Source: JAZDKP01 sp043802925
Lineage (GTDB): Bacteria; Fibrobacterota; OXYB2-FULL-49-7; JAEUSG01
Direction: 5' to 3'
Length of the DNA stretch: 21,933 nucleotides
Assembly (NCBI GenBank): GCA_043802925.1
Contig: JAZDKP010000105.1
Span: forward strand, 1 to 21,933
Made by a program: the position numbers and the translations under genes. The number at the start of each line of letters is the position of its first letter. Position 1 is the first letter of the stretch. The notes beneath the pieces are model-generated. The model worked only from the letters and a program-made list of their open reading frames with translations. It ran no database searches and was not told the origin of the DNA. Below are positions 13,498 to 21,898 of this stretch, piece by piece.

Positions 13498-16218
13498 ATG
13501 AAGGTTTTCGAAATCCAGTTCCATCGGAGCCGTCATACCGCGCTTCTCGCCGTGACACCGGAGGGGTACTATCCGGGCGAAACCATCCAGGGGACGATAC
13601 CGGTGGAAGGCGGGCCGGACTCCTCGACCGTGCTCCAATGGGTGGATGCCCTTGGCCGGCATGTCGCGGACGTGCCTCTCCGCTACCGCAAGGCGGAAAA
13701 TGCCTACCTTTTCAGCCTGCACCTCTCGGGCGCGCTCTTTGTCTTCAACCAGCTGATCTGCAAAGTCCGGGGTGAAGCCGTTGCAATGGCCGAGTTCATG
13801 GCCACCCCCATCCGCACCGTGTGGGACGATTTTCATGCCATCACCTGGGCAAGCTACCCCCTCGGTTGCACGGCCTTGCTGGAGGCCTGCGGCATCGACG
13901 GCCAAATAACCTACGCGTCCTCTCCCCACAGCCATGTGCTCAAGCAATTCAACTACACCTATGTCGACCAGATCGCGTTCCGGGCCCTCTCGTGGTATCA
14001 CCGCCACGGCGGAAAGCGCTGGGAGAGCGACCGCAAACCCTACCTGGAGTTCCTCGAAAAAAACCCGGACATCCGGCCTGCCGAAATCCCCAACCTGGCC
14101 GACCTCGTGACACGGCGTTATTGCCTTTCCGAAGCGTCCACGCGGAACATGATTTCGGACCGGATGCGCGAAGTGGTGGAAGTGCAGCGCAAGAGTGCGC
14201 CCCTTTTCTACAACATCGCGGACGAGACCGGCATCGCGGACCAAGCCGCGCCGTCCGACTTTTGCATGGGGCCGGCCTGCATGCGCGCCTTCCGCGCCTG
14301 GCTCCGTAAAAAGTTCGTCTCGCTCGACGCGCTGAACCGCGCCTGGGCAACCTCCTTCCCCGCCTGGGACGATGTGCTGCCCCTCACCACGGGCAACACG
14401 ATTGACATGAATATAGGACGGAAACGGAAAAACTTTTCAGCCTGGATGCACCACCGCGCCTTCATGGAAAAAGTCATGGCCGACACGCTCGCGTTTGCGC
14501 GGGAAGCCGGCCGTTGCATTGACCCGCACGGCCGTTTTGGCACCACCGGCCTCCAGGCGCCCAGCGCCTACGGCGGATGGGACTTTGAACGCCTCTGCCG
14601 CGCCGTGGACGTCATGATCCCCTACAACATGGGCAACAACCTCGAAATCATCCGTTCGCTGAACCCGAACCTTATCACGTTAAGCCCCTTCTTCGGCAAC
14701 GCACCCGCGCTCGTGCGCCACCTCTGGTTCCACCTCTTCCATAACGACCGCGCGTTCCTCTTCTGGGACAACCACGAAAAAGATGGCGCCTTCATCACCC
14801 TGCCCGGCAAAAAACAAACCCCACGCGCCAGACTCTTCGGTCCCCACCTACGCGAAATGCGCGAAGGCATCGGCAAGATGATCCTGGAAAGCAGCCGCCG
14901 GGACGACGGGATAGGCATCCATTATTCCCAGTCATCCATTCACATCCACTGGATGCTCGAAAACGCACGGCTCGGGAAAGAGTGGATTAAACGGAGCTCG
15001 TTCGACGAGTTCAATTTCAACCGCTTCCGCGAACAACGCGAAAGTCTTGTTTTCGCAGTGGAAGACAGCGGACGGCAGCACCATTTCCGCTCGTACCGCC
15101 AGATGGAGGACGAGGGCCTCTCCCTGCTCCGCGAAAAGATATTCTTTCTCCCCGGTTCCGTCTGTTTGTCGGAAAAGGAAACGGCCGCACTCGAGCAGTA
15201 TGTGCGCGAAGGCGGCGTGCTGGTGGCTGACAGCATGGCCGGCACCTTTGACGGGAACGGCGTGGAACAGGCCACGGGAAGCCTCGATGCCCTCTTTGGC
15301 ATCGTCCGGCACCCGGGCACGGCCCCTAAGGGAACCCTCCGGCTTAACGCAGAGGCCGTCACGTACGGGCTGAAAGCAGGCCCCTTCGCCTTTTCCGCGG
15401 CCGAAAACATCAAAGCCGCAACCCATGCGCGGGCCCTGGGTAAAGCCGGTTCCGCGGACTGCATCATCGTTAAGAAAACGGGGAAAGGCGTGTCCGTTTA
15501 TCTGAATTTTAACTTTGAAGACTACCGTGCCTTCCGGCACGAAACCGGAAACCGGGCCGGCCGCGCCCTCCGCGCCCTGTTCCACGCACTTTTTAAAATG
15601 GCGGGTATCGACCGCTGCGTGGGCCTCACCCGGGCTGATGGGAACCATGCGCCGGGCCTTGAGACGGTCTGTTACCGCAATGCGGGCGAGGAATATGTCG
15701 CCCTCACCTATTCGTACAACATCCTTCTGGACGACGGGACCGGCGGGGAAGTCAAAAAACACGGTCTCCGGCCCTATGACAAGCCACAAGCCATCAAGGT
15801 CCGTTTTCCGAAGAAGGCCCATGTGTACGATGTGCGCGAACGCCGCTACCTCGGCGTCACCGATACCCATGCCTTCACATTCAAGCCGCTGGATGCAAAG
15901 CTTTTCGCGCTACTGCCGGCGCGGGTGAAGGCCGTCTCGCTGAAGGCGGAAGACCGGGCCGAACGCGGAAAGCCTTTTTACATCCGGGCACGGGTCGTCT
16001 CGGACGGAGCTCTGCTTACGGGCCATACGCTGCACATGGATATCGTGGGCCCCGGCAACAAGCGGATGTTCTACTACGCTCAAAACGTAACGCTGGACCG
16101 CGATGCAGGCGTGTTCACCCTGCCGCTGGCGCTGAACGATGTTCCCGGACGCTGGAAGGCCGTGGTCCGCGACGTACAGAGCGGCGTCACGGCGGTGCTG
16201 CGTTTTGACGTGGCGTGA
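13498..16218 (+). CDS. GH42-like (beta-galactosidase-type) protein
   Basis: 906 residues with AGGAGAGG about 8 bases before the ATG. No signal peptide is visible, so it is probably cytoplasmic. The middle (about 105-465) has GH42-type TIM-barrel features: Y-N-I-A-D-E-T-G with candidate acid/base E243, then the two-cysteine segment C-M-G-P-A-C-M-R-A-F-R-A-W-L (256-269) and L-D-A-L-N-R-A-W-A-T-S-F (276-287), all typical of GH42. Residues about 470-700 resemble the trimerisation domain (Y-V-R-E-G-G-V-L-V-A-D-S-M). The C-terminal ~95 residues form a beta-sandwich-like tail. The N-terminal ~100 residues look like another beta domain. The second catalytic Glu is not obvious; E427 in W-D-N-H-E-K-D is one candidate. 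Substrate is unknown. It is encoded 65 bases upstream of the citrate-lyase pair and in the same direction. Confidence 0.75.
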   Translation: MKVFEIQFHRSRHTALLAVTPEGYYPGETIQGTIPVEGGPDSSTVLQWVDALGRHVADVPLRYRKAENAYLFSLHLSGALFVFNQLICKVRGEAVAMAEFMATPIRTVWDDFHAITWASYPLGCTALLEACGIDGQITYASSPHSHVLKQFNYTYVDQIAFRALSWYHRHGGKRWESDRKPYLEFLEKNPDIRPAEIPNLADLVTRRYCLSEASTRNMISDRMREVVEVQRKSAPLFYNIADETGIADQAAPSDFCMGPACMRAFRAWLRKKFVSLDALNRAWATSFPAWDDVLPLTTGNTIDMNIGRKRKNFSAWMHHRAFMEKVMADTLAFAREAGRCIDPHGRFGTTGLQAPSAYGGWDFERLCRAVDVMIPYNMGNNLEIIRSLNPNLITLSPFFGNAPALVRHLWFHLFHNDRAFLFWDNHEKDGAFITLPGKKQTPRARLFGPHLREMREGIGKMILESSRRDDGIGIHYSQSSIHIHWMLENARLGKEWIKRSSFDEFNFNRFREQRESLVFAVEDSGRQHHFRSYRQMEDEGLSLLREKIFFLPGSVCLSEKETAALEQYVREGGVLVADSMAGTFDGNGVEQATGSLDALFGIVRHPGTAPKGTLRLNAEAVTYGLKAGPFAFSAAENIKAATHARALGKAGSADCIIVKKTGKGVSVYLNFNFEDYRAFRHETGNRAGRALRALFHALFKMAGIDRCVGLTRADGNHAPGLETVCYRNAGEEYVALTYSYNILLDDGTGGEVKKHGLRPYDKPQAIKVRFPKKAHVYDVRERRYLGVTDTHAFTFKPLDAKLFALLPARVKAVSLKAEDRAERGKPFYIRARVVSDGALLTGHTLHMDIVGPGNKRMFYYAQNVTLDRDAGVFTLPLALNDVPGRWKAVVRDVQSGVTAVLRFDVA

Positions 16219-16283
16219 CCCGCTGCGGGTCCGCGCACTAAAATCTTTATGGAATATATTCTTTATCCAAGGAGACTGCCGCA

Positions 16284-17522
16284 ATGGGTGCGAAAATCGG
16301 TGAATTGATTTTTCTTCAGCGGCTGGCGGGAAGATTCAAGATTCCAGCTCCGGAATTTGTGGTGGAACCGGTGAACCAGTCGGAGGTGAAAAAGAAACTG
16401 CAGGCATGGGGATGCGGTATCATCAAGCCTGATGTGCTGGCGGGAAAACGCGGTAAGGCGGGCACCATCCATAAAGTAAACGATTACCGGGAAGCCATGC
16501 AGCTGCTCAAGAAAGTGGCCGCAACAGAGGTGGGCGAACAGCAACCCCGTACGTCCTATATGGTCCAGGCGGTTCCAGCGGATATGGAACTTTTTTCAGC
16601 CATTACCTATAACTCCAAATTCCTTGGCCCCTCCTTTACCGTATCCTCAAAAGGCGGGATGGACATCGAATCGGTGCAGGATTCGGACAAAGTGACCATT
16701 CCGGTGGATGTGTTCCGCGGGCTGAACGCCTATCAGGCGTCGGAGACGTTGAGCAAACTCGGAGTGAACGGCAAACTGAATTCGAGCCTCGCTCGCTGTT
16801 TTGTCAATCAATGGGACATGTTTATTTCCACTGGCATGCAAACCTGCGAAATCAATCCGTGGCGCGTTTCCAAAAACGAGGCCATCTTTGCCTGCGATTT
16901 CAAGGCCACATTCGATGAAAATAATTTCAAATTCCGCGACATCGGGTTCGAGCTTCCCGAATATCCCAGCAAGGAAGAGGCGTTTGACGAAGAAATGAGG
17001 CTCTGGTCCGCGGCCAGCCATCAGGGGCAGGCCCATGTTTCCACTCTTGGCGGAAAAAAAATACTCCCCATTCTGTTCGGCGGAGGAGCCAGCACGATCA
17101 TTATCGAAACCCTGGTCCAATGCGGCGGCGACCCCATGTTTCTGTCCGATTTTGGAGGCAACCCGCCTTACGAACGAATGAAAAAAACCGCTGAAATCTG
17201 CTTTCGCCACAAACTGGCAAAGGCATCGCTGCTCCTGATTCTCGGCGGAAAGGCCAACAACACACAGATTGCCGTGACCTTCACGGCCATTGCCGACGCG
17301 CTGGAGGAGTGGGTGGCTCAGCACGGGCCCATTCACATTCCGGTGGTCATTGGCCGCGGCGGCCCCGGACTGGTACAGGGATTTTCCGTTATGAAAAAGA
17401 CCCTCGAAAATCTCAACATGCCCTATGTCTTTTTTGGGCCGGACACTCCCATAACGCTGGTCGCGGCGTACGCAGCCAAACTGGCGAGTCATAGCGAGAA
17501 GAAAGCAAAGGAGAAAGAATAA
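16284..17522 (+). CDS. aclB: ATP-citrate lyase-type subunit, ATP-grasp and citrate-binding part
   Basis: 412 residues, with AAGGAG nine bases before the ATG. It corresponds to the small AclB subunit (about 400 residues in Chlorobium), or the N-terminal part of animal ACLY. The ATP-grasp part shows I-I-K-P-D-V-L-A-G-K-R-G-K-A-G (46-60), K-G-G-M-D-I-E-S-V (123-131), C-E-I-N-P-W (188-193) and A-C-D-F-K-A (203-208), the metal- and nucleotide-binding region. The citrate-binding domain shows F-G-G-G-A-S (265-270), L-G-G-K-A-N-N-T (320-327) and G-R-G-G-P (357-361); R358 matches the citrate-binding Arg of ACLY. The L-G-G-x loop is one residue shorter than I recall for canonical enzymes. The downstream subunit starts on the next base after the stop, so the two are coupled. 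Gene name by homology to the Chlorobium order aclB-aclA. Confidence 0.8.
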   Translation: MGAKIGELIFLQRLAGRFKIPAPEFVVEPVNQSEVKKKLQAWGCGIIKPDVLAGKRGKAGTIHKVNDYREAMQLLKKVAATEVGEQQPRTSYMVQAVPADMELFSAITYNSKFLGPSFTVSSKGGMDIESVQDSDKVTIPVDVFRGLNAYQASETLSKLGVNGKLNSSLARCFVNQWDMFISTGMQTCEINPWRVSKNEAIFACDFKATFDENNFKFRDIGFELPEYPSKEEAFDEEMRLWSAASHQGQAHVSTLGGKKILPILFGGGASTIIIETLVQCGGDPMFLSDFGGNPPYERMKKTAEICFRHKLAKASLLLILGGKANNTQIAVTFTAIADALEEWVAQHGPIHIPVVIGRGGPGLVQGFSVMKKTLENLNMPYVFFGPDTPITLVAAYAAKLASHSEKKAKEKE

Positions 17523-19598
17523 ATGAATGCGAAATCATTAAGTGACATTATAAAAAAAGGCGATCGAATCGCCGTATCCAATATTACCGGCCGAGAAGCC
17601 TCCAAGGTTTCCGTTATTTCCCAGCGCTACTGCCGGAACATTATCGCGGGTTGGGCGCTGGGCAAGGCCGGCCAGACCGTGGAAGTTCCGGGGGTGGGCC
17701 CCATTCCGGTTTTTGGGCAGTTCGAAGAAATGATCGCCTCTTTTTCCGAAGCGAAAAAACCCAACAAAATCATCGTCTATTCGCCTCCCGACGCGGTTTA
17801 CGGAGACATCAAGGAAGTGGTTGAACACGGAAAAAAATGCGTGGAAACCATTTTTGTAATCACCGAGCACGTTTCCATCGAGGTGACGGCAAAGCTTAAG
17901 TCCCTGGCCGACAGCGCGGGGGTCGACATTGTAGGATGCAACACCCTGGGCGTCATCAATGCGCACGACAGTGTTCGCATCGGTGCGGTGGGCGGAGACG
18001 CCCCTGACGAGACCTTTCAAAAAGGAAGCGTTTGCATTATGTCGAATTCCGGCAATATGGTCAATACCATTGCCACCTATCTCAAATCTGCGGGAATGGG
18101 GATTTCATACGGCATTTCCACCGGTAAGGACCCCCTGATACTAACACCTGTCAAGGAGCTGCTGCCCCTCGCCATGAAAGACACTCACACCCAGATGATC
18201 CTCCTTTATGTGGAACCCGGCGGAGTGTACGAAGAAGAAGCGATTGCCTACCTGAATTCCGTCAAACGAGTAAAACCCCTTTTGGTGTATGTATCGGGGC
18301 GTTTTGCCGAGGGCCACTCGGTGTCGCTCGGGCATGCAGGCGCCGTGGTTGAAGGCCCCAACACCAGCGCTTCAGCCAAAATGAAAATGTTTGACGACTA
18401 TTTTCAGGTGCCTGTCTTTGACCCGGACCAGCCAAAGAAATTCACGGTCGCGTTGGGAGATAAAAAACGCGGTTTCCGCGTCAACACACTCCATGACCTT
18501 GTCCCCGCTGCCATCGCCCTCACCGAAGCGTGCGGGATAAAGACCGACTTCACGCCCACGCAGCCGATCGCCCTTAAACCGTGGTTGATTAATTTTGGCT
18601 CGTTTGAGCACAAGCTTCCCCGTTCCATGATTCTTTATCCGGTCACCATTCCGGAACCTTACGGCTCTCTGGTGGAACGATATGTGAAATCCGGTTTCGG
18701 CCGCGTTCCCACGCGCCAGCTTATGCGCAATGCGTCCCACGCGTCTTCCAACGACGGGGTCACGCCCCGTATTTACGGTCATTCGGTCATGAATCTTATG
18801 AAAAAAGGCTCGTTTGCAAAGTCGTTGCTTCTTTACTGGCTGGGCTATCCGCCAAAACATGAGTTTGAGGAGCGATTATTTGAAATGGGGCTCATCGCCT
18901 CGCTCACCAACGGGCCGGGCACCATTTCCGCTCAGGCGCCCAAGTTATCGGCCTCGGCCGGCAATTCCCCCAATACGGCCATGATCGCCACCCTGGCGGC
19001 CATCGGAACAGTGCATGGAGGGAACGGGCAGGAAGCGGCCAAAATGCTTGTGGCTGTTTTTGGGAAGAGCGGGCTTGGGGATCCTTACAACAAGGCAAAA
19101 GCGCCCGACCTCGACGCAATGGTATTGGAGTATGTTAAGAATTTCAAGGAAAAGAAATCCGTGGCCAAAGAGGCCGGGCTTGATTACGAAAAGGTTCCCT
19201 GCCTGGGGCACCCGGTGTTCAATAATGAACCCATTAATTTCGACCCGCGCGAACGGGTCGTTGCTGCGTACATGGAGGAACATAAAATATACAACGTGTT
19301 TCTCGATTTTTATCACCGGTTAACACGGGGGATGACCGCCTCCGGCGTAACCAACAAGGTCCATGCCGTCAATGTGGACGCCGTGCTCACTTGTATATTG
19401 ATGGGCATGACCTGGCCCCTTTTGGTGGACAAGAAAATCACGGTTGAACGCGCCGTTGATCTGCCGTTTCTTGCTTTCGCGCTCGGACGCGTGGCAGGCG
19501 GCGCAGGCGAATATCTTGATCACCGTGAAAGCGGTACTGACATGGATATGCGCATTCCGGTGAGTGAGTGCCATTTCCTTGGCCGCAATCAGGATTAA
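17523..19598 (+). CDS. aclA: ATP-citrate lyase-type subunit, CoA-ligase plus citrate-synthase-like part
   Basis: 691 residues, longer than the ~608 of Chlorobium AclA. The ATG follows the aclB stop directly, and GGAG lies within aclB. The first ~335 residues are a succinyl-CoA-synthetase-alpha-like region: V-I-T-E-H-V-S-I-E (112-120), I-M-S-N-S-G-N-M (172-179) and L-G-H-A-G (269-273), where H271 is the phosphohistidine expected at ACLY H760. The last ~280 residues are citrate-synthase-like: L-T-N-G-P-G (461-466), V-H-G-G (497-500), L-G-H-P-V (561-565) and N-V-D-A (617-620), with H563 and D619 matching the lyase catalytic His and Asp. With AclB it would cleave citrate with ATP and CoA to acetyl-CoA and oxaloacetate. 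Substitutions in otherwise conserved motifs leave the exact substrate open. It shares TTAA with the stop of the convergent barrel gene. Confidence 0.8.
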   Translation: MNAKSLSDIIKKGDRIAVSNITGREASKVSVISQRYCRNIIAGWALGKAGQTVEVPGVGPIPVFGQFEEMIASFSEAKKPNKIIVYSPPDAVYGDIKEVVEHGKKCVETIFVITEHVSIEVTAKLKSLADSAGVDIVGCNTLGVINAHDSVRIGAVGGDAPDETFQKGSVCIMSNSGNMVNTIATYLKSAGMGISYGISTGKDPLILTPVKELLPLAMKDTHTQMILLYVEPGGVYEEEAIAYLNSVKRVKPLLVYVSGRFAEGHSVSLGHAGAVVEGPNTSASAKMKMFDDYFQVPVFDPDQPKKFTVALGDKKRGFRVNTLHDLVPAAIALTEACGIKTDFTPTQPIALKPWLINFGSFEHKLPRSMILYPVTIPEPYGSLVERYVKSGFGRVPTRQLMRNASHASSNDGVTPRIYGHSVMNLMKKGSFAKSLLLYWLGYPPKHEFEERLFEMGLIASLTNGPGTISAQAPKLSASAGNSPNTAMIATLAAIGTVHGGNGQEAAKMLVAVFGKSGLGDPYNKAKAPDLDAMVLEYVKNFKEKKSVAKEAGLDYEKVPCLGHPVFNNEPINFDPRERVVAAYMEEHKIYNVFLDFYHRLTRGMTASGVTNKVHAVNVDAVLTCILMGMTWPLLVDKKITVERAVDLPFLAFALGRVAGGAGEYLDHRESGTDMDMRIPVSECHFLGRNQD

Positions 19599-20425
19599 TG
19601 CAATTTTTCCGGCCTGACCGGCTGTTGGTACGTGAGTCCCACGGCCTTTGAAAGGCCTAGTTCCGGGTGCGTCCGGAAGCCTGTTTCCGCTGAAAGCCCT
19701 CGGATACCCACACTGCACCCGAACCCGAAGGTCAAGGGGTCGCTCCGGAGGCCCGCCCTCAGCCGGAAGCCCTCCGCAAGCCGCATCTCCTGCGCAAAAG
19801 CCACACTGACCGGAAATCCCGTTTCATATTCCGCCTCCAGCGAAATCCGCAGCCATTCGTGCTCGTAACAAACCCCGGTTCGCCACTGACGCGGGAGCAC
19901 GCCCGCATCGTTAAACAAAGTTCCGGTCGTGAGGTGCCGTACGGCGATGGAGCCGTGCAGGCCGTACAGGAGCCGCACGCATGCGCCCGCATTGAGGGCG
20001 AACGCATAATCCGCTCCCTCCTCTTCAAACCCCGCGGATGCGCATTCAAAGGAGGCGCCAAGACGCAGGCGCCGGACAGCACGCGAAAGTCCGGCAGCCG
20101 CAACAAGTTCGCGGTAGAGTGTGTCCGCGCGCAGGTATGCCGCGCCCGCTGAAAGGCCGAAGCCGTGGAATGGAAGCTCAACCCCGGCCTGGCCCTGGTG
20201 CAGGCCCGGCACACCAAAAAGGCTTTGGACGGACGCGGAAAAGACCGCGCCCTCCTGCGCTGCCCCTAGCCAAGCAGGATTTGAAAAGAGCGAGGCCGAA
20301 GGCACGGCCATGGAGGCGCACACCCCGGCAAACGACAGGGAGAGCGGGTTCCCTGCGCCGTCCACTGAGGCCGCTTGAAGCGCTGCGGCCAGGAGCAAAG
20401 CAGCGAGGATGCTATTTTTTGGCAT
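19595..20425 (-). CDS. outer-membrane beta-barrel-like protein (PorV/UPF0164-like)
   Basis: 276 residues from the ATG at 20425, where a signal peptide begins (MPKNSILAALLLAAALQAAS). The frame is open further upstream, but that part lies inside the preceding gene in another frame. After the signal comes L-S-F-A-G-V-C-A-S and S-A-S-L-F-S-N-P-A-W-L-G, a short motif common at the start of PorV/PorQ and OMPP1-like barrel proteins. The rest alternates apolar and polar residues in about ten strands rich in G, F and Y, ending V-G-L-T-Y-Q-Q. It probably sits in the outer membrane. It overlaps the upstream lamin-tail gene by 14 bases, so the two are co-translated and may work together. A PorV-like shuttle role for surface proteins is a guess; a porin or structural barrel is equally possible. 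Confidence 0.6.
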   Translation of the reverse strand: MPKNSILAALLLAAALQAASVDGAGNPLSLSFAGVCASMAVPSASLFSNPAWLGAAQEGAVFSASVQSLFGVPGLHQGQAGVELPFHGFGLSAGAAYLRADTLYRELVAAAGLSRAVRRLRLGASFECASAGFEEEGADYAFALNAGACVRLLYGLHGSIAVRHLTTGTLFNDAGVLPRQWRTGVCYEHEWLRISLEAEYETGFPVSVAFAQEMRLAEGFRLRAGLRSDPLTFGFGCSVGIRGLSAETGFRTHPELGLSKAVGLTYQQPVRPEKLH

Positions 20426-21830
20426 GCCCGCTTCCGAGCGCAATGGGAATGGAGCGGGTGACGTTTTGGCCCGGCCCGGCATACCGGCAGTACAAAAGAT
20501 AGGCGCCCGAAGGCACGCGCATCCCCTGCCCGGAAAGGCCGTCCCATACCACAGAACGTTCCGTGACACTCGCACGATTATCGTAAAACAACCGGACAAG
20601 CCGGCCTTTGAGGTCGAATATTTTAAGCGTGAGCCGGCCCTCCGGGGGCACGTTCAGGAACATGTTAAGATGCGCACGGCCATCCGAGGAACCCGGCACA
20701 ATACGCCGGTTGAGGAGCGAAAAGGAAAAAGTGCCTATAGAAACATCGGCCGCACTGTTGGCGTAACCCGGCGTGGCTCCCCGCGCGGACGCGCAGTGGC
20801 GCCAGCTGGCGCTGGTGTTGGCGGGTGCCTGCGCGCTGATACGTTCGAGCGACACCCCTTTTTTGATGCCAAACCAGCCTTCGGCGTATTGCAGCGAATC
20901 AACGGTTCCGCCGCTGCTGTTTTTAATGACCAGGACATCGGCGTCGCGCCGGAGCCCGTCCCAGGCCTGCGCAGCGATCACAGGCGCCAGGCAGTCGCTG
21001 AAATAACCGTCCGTAAAATTCCCGGGCTCGCGCACAATGCAGTAACCGTTGGGCGCGATGCGTTCATCGGCCAGCGTGACATAGCCCTCGCTGTTGCCGG
21101 CCCGGATGCGCCACCCCTGCAGAAAGACCGTGTCGCTCCCGTAATTGTAAAGCTCAATCCATTCGGCGCCCCCCTCCGCGGGATCGCACATGAACTCGCT
21201 GAAGGCCAATGTGGAATCGTTTTTACGGGCCATGCCGAAGGGGTAGGGTGCGCCAAGCGTGGGAGCAGCCATGCGCCAGCCCAAGGGGGCATCGGCCGCC
21301 TCCGGTGAAAGACGCTGCCAGGTAAAGGCCTCGCCCGGGTCCATGGATTGTGAACCGTAGCTGTTGAACATGGAAACGGACAGGTTTTCCGGGGAACAGA
21401 GCCGGACCCAGGCGCTGCTGTTGGAAAGCCCGCTGCTCCGGAGATAGGTTTTGCGCGTTGCGAAAATATGCGTACCGGCCGGAAAGCGGTACCAGCTCGA
21501 TTCGGGCGCTGACACGTATTTGCGGCCCAGGAGAACGCCATATTCACCGGGAAGGAGAAGTGAGTCGTAAACGAGCGCTGTCCCGCGGCCGATGTCCCGG
21601 AGGGAATCGCCCTGCCAGACCTGGATGTTGTTGCTGTCGGGTGCGGACGTAGAGCCCCATGAGCCGGTCTTTATATGGCAGCGGCAGAGATTGACCGTGT
21701 CCGGGCCATTATTGTAGAATTCGATGTATTCATGCGACAAGTCGCCCGGAACCTCGCTGGACCCGCCGGGTGGGTTGGGACAGACCTCGGTGATGATGAT
21801 GCCGGCATGGAGGAGTGAGCATAATGCCAA
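20412..21830 (-). CDS. surface protein with two lamin-tail domains and FlgD-like C-terminal domain
   Basis: About 472 residues from a TTG at 21830. The start is unsure: the frame continues upstream through a hydrophobic segment (F-Q-V-F-C-V-I-L-A-L-C-S-L-L-H-A) that looks like a signal peptide but lacks ATG or GTG. A lamin-tail-like domain spans about 10-115 (I-I-I-T-E-V-x-P-N-P, then H-E-Y-I-E-F-Y-N-N-G) and a second about 208-330 (F-S-E-F-M-C-D-P, then E-W-I-E-L-Y-N-Y-G). The C-terminal ~85 residues match the FlgD Ig-like/type-IX-sorting fold: L-T-L-K-I-F-D-L-K-G-R-L-V, then V-V-W-D-G and V-P-S-G-A-Y-L-L. Bacterial lamin-tail domains occur in secreted surface and nuclease-linked proteins; no enzyme domain is seen here. 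It is the first gene of a pair with the barrel protein. An extended -10 (TGTTATAAG, box 21874-21879) lies upstream. Confidence 0.75.
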   Translation of the reverse strand: MALCSLLHAGIIITEVCPNPPGGSSEVPGDLSHEYIEFYNNGPDTVNLCRCHIKTGSWGSTSAPDSNNIQVWQGDSLRDIGRGTALVYDSLLLPGEYGVLLGRKYVSAPESSWYRFPAGTHIFATRKTYLRSSGLSNSSAWVRLCSPENLSVSMFNSYGSQSMDPGEAFTWQRLSPEAADAPLGWRMAAPTLGAPYPFGMARKNDSTLAFSEFMCDPAEGGAEWIELYNYGSDTVFLQGWRIRAGNSEGYVTLADERIAPNGYCIVREPGNFTDGYFSDCLAPVIAAQAWDGLRRDADVLVIKNSSGGTVDSLQYAEGWFGIKKGVSLERISAQAPANTSASWRHCASARGATPGYANSAADVSIGTFSFSLLNRRIVPGSSDGRAHLNMFLNVPPEGRLTLKIFDLKGRLVRLFYDNRASVTERSVVWDGLSGQGMRVPSGAYLLYCRYAGPGQNVTRSIPIALGSGHAKK

Positions 21831-21898
21831 AATGACACAGAATACTTGAAAGGCAGGGAACTCATCCTCCCCCCTTATAACACACTGGCCACAGGCCC

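Noticed and set aside
14932..15870. 312-codon minus-strand frame opposite the GH42-like gene
   Set aside because: Antisense to a gene with coherent domains; no ribosome site or family motif.
16217..16231. Hairpin GACCCG-CTG-CGGGTC after the GH42-like gene
   Set aside because: No U tract follows, so it is not a convincing intrinsic terminator; the acl genes may be read through from the GH42-like gene.
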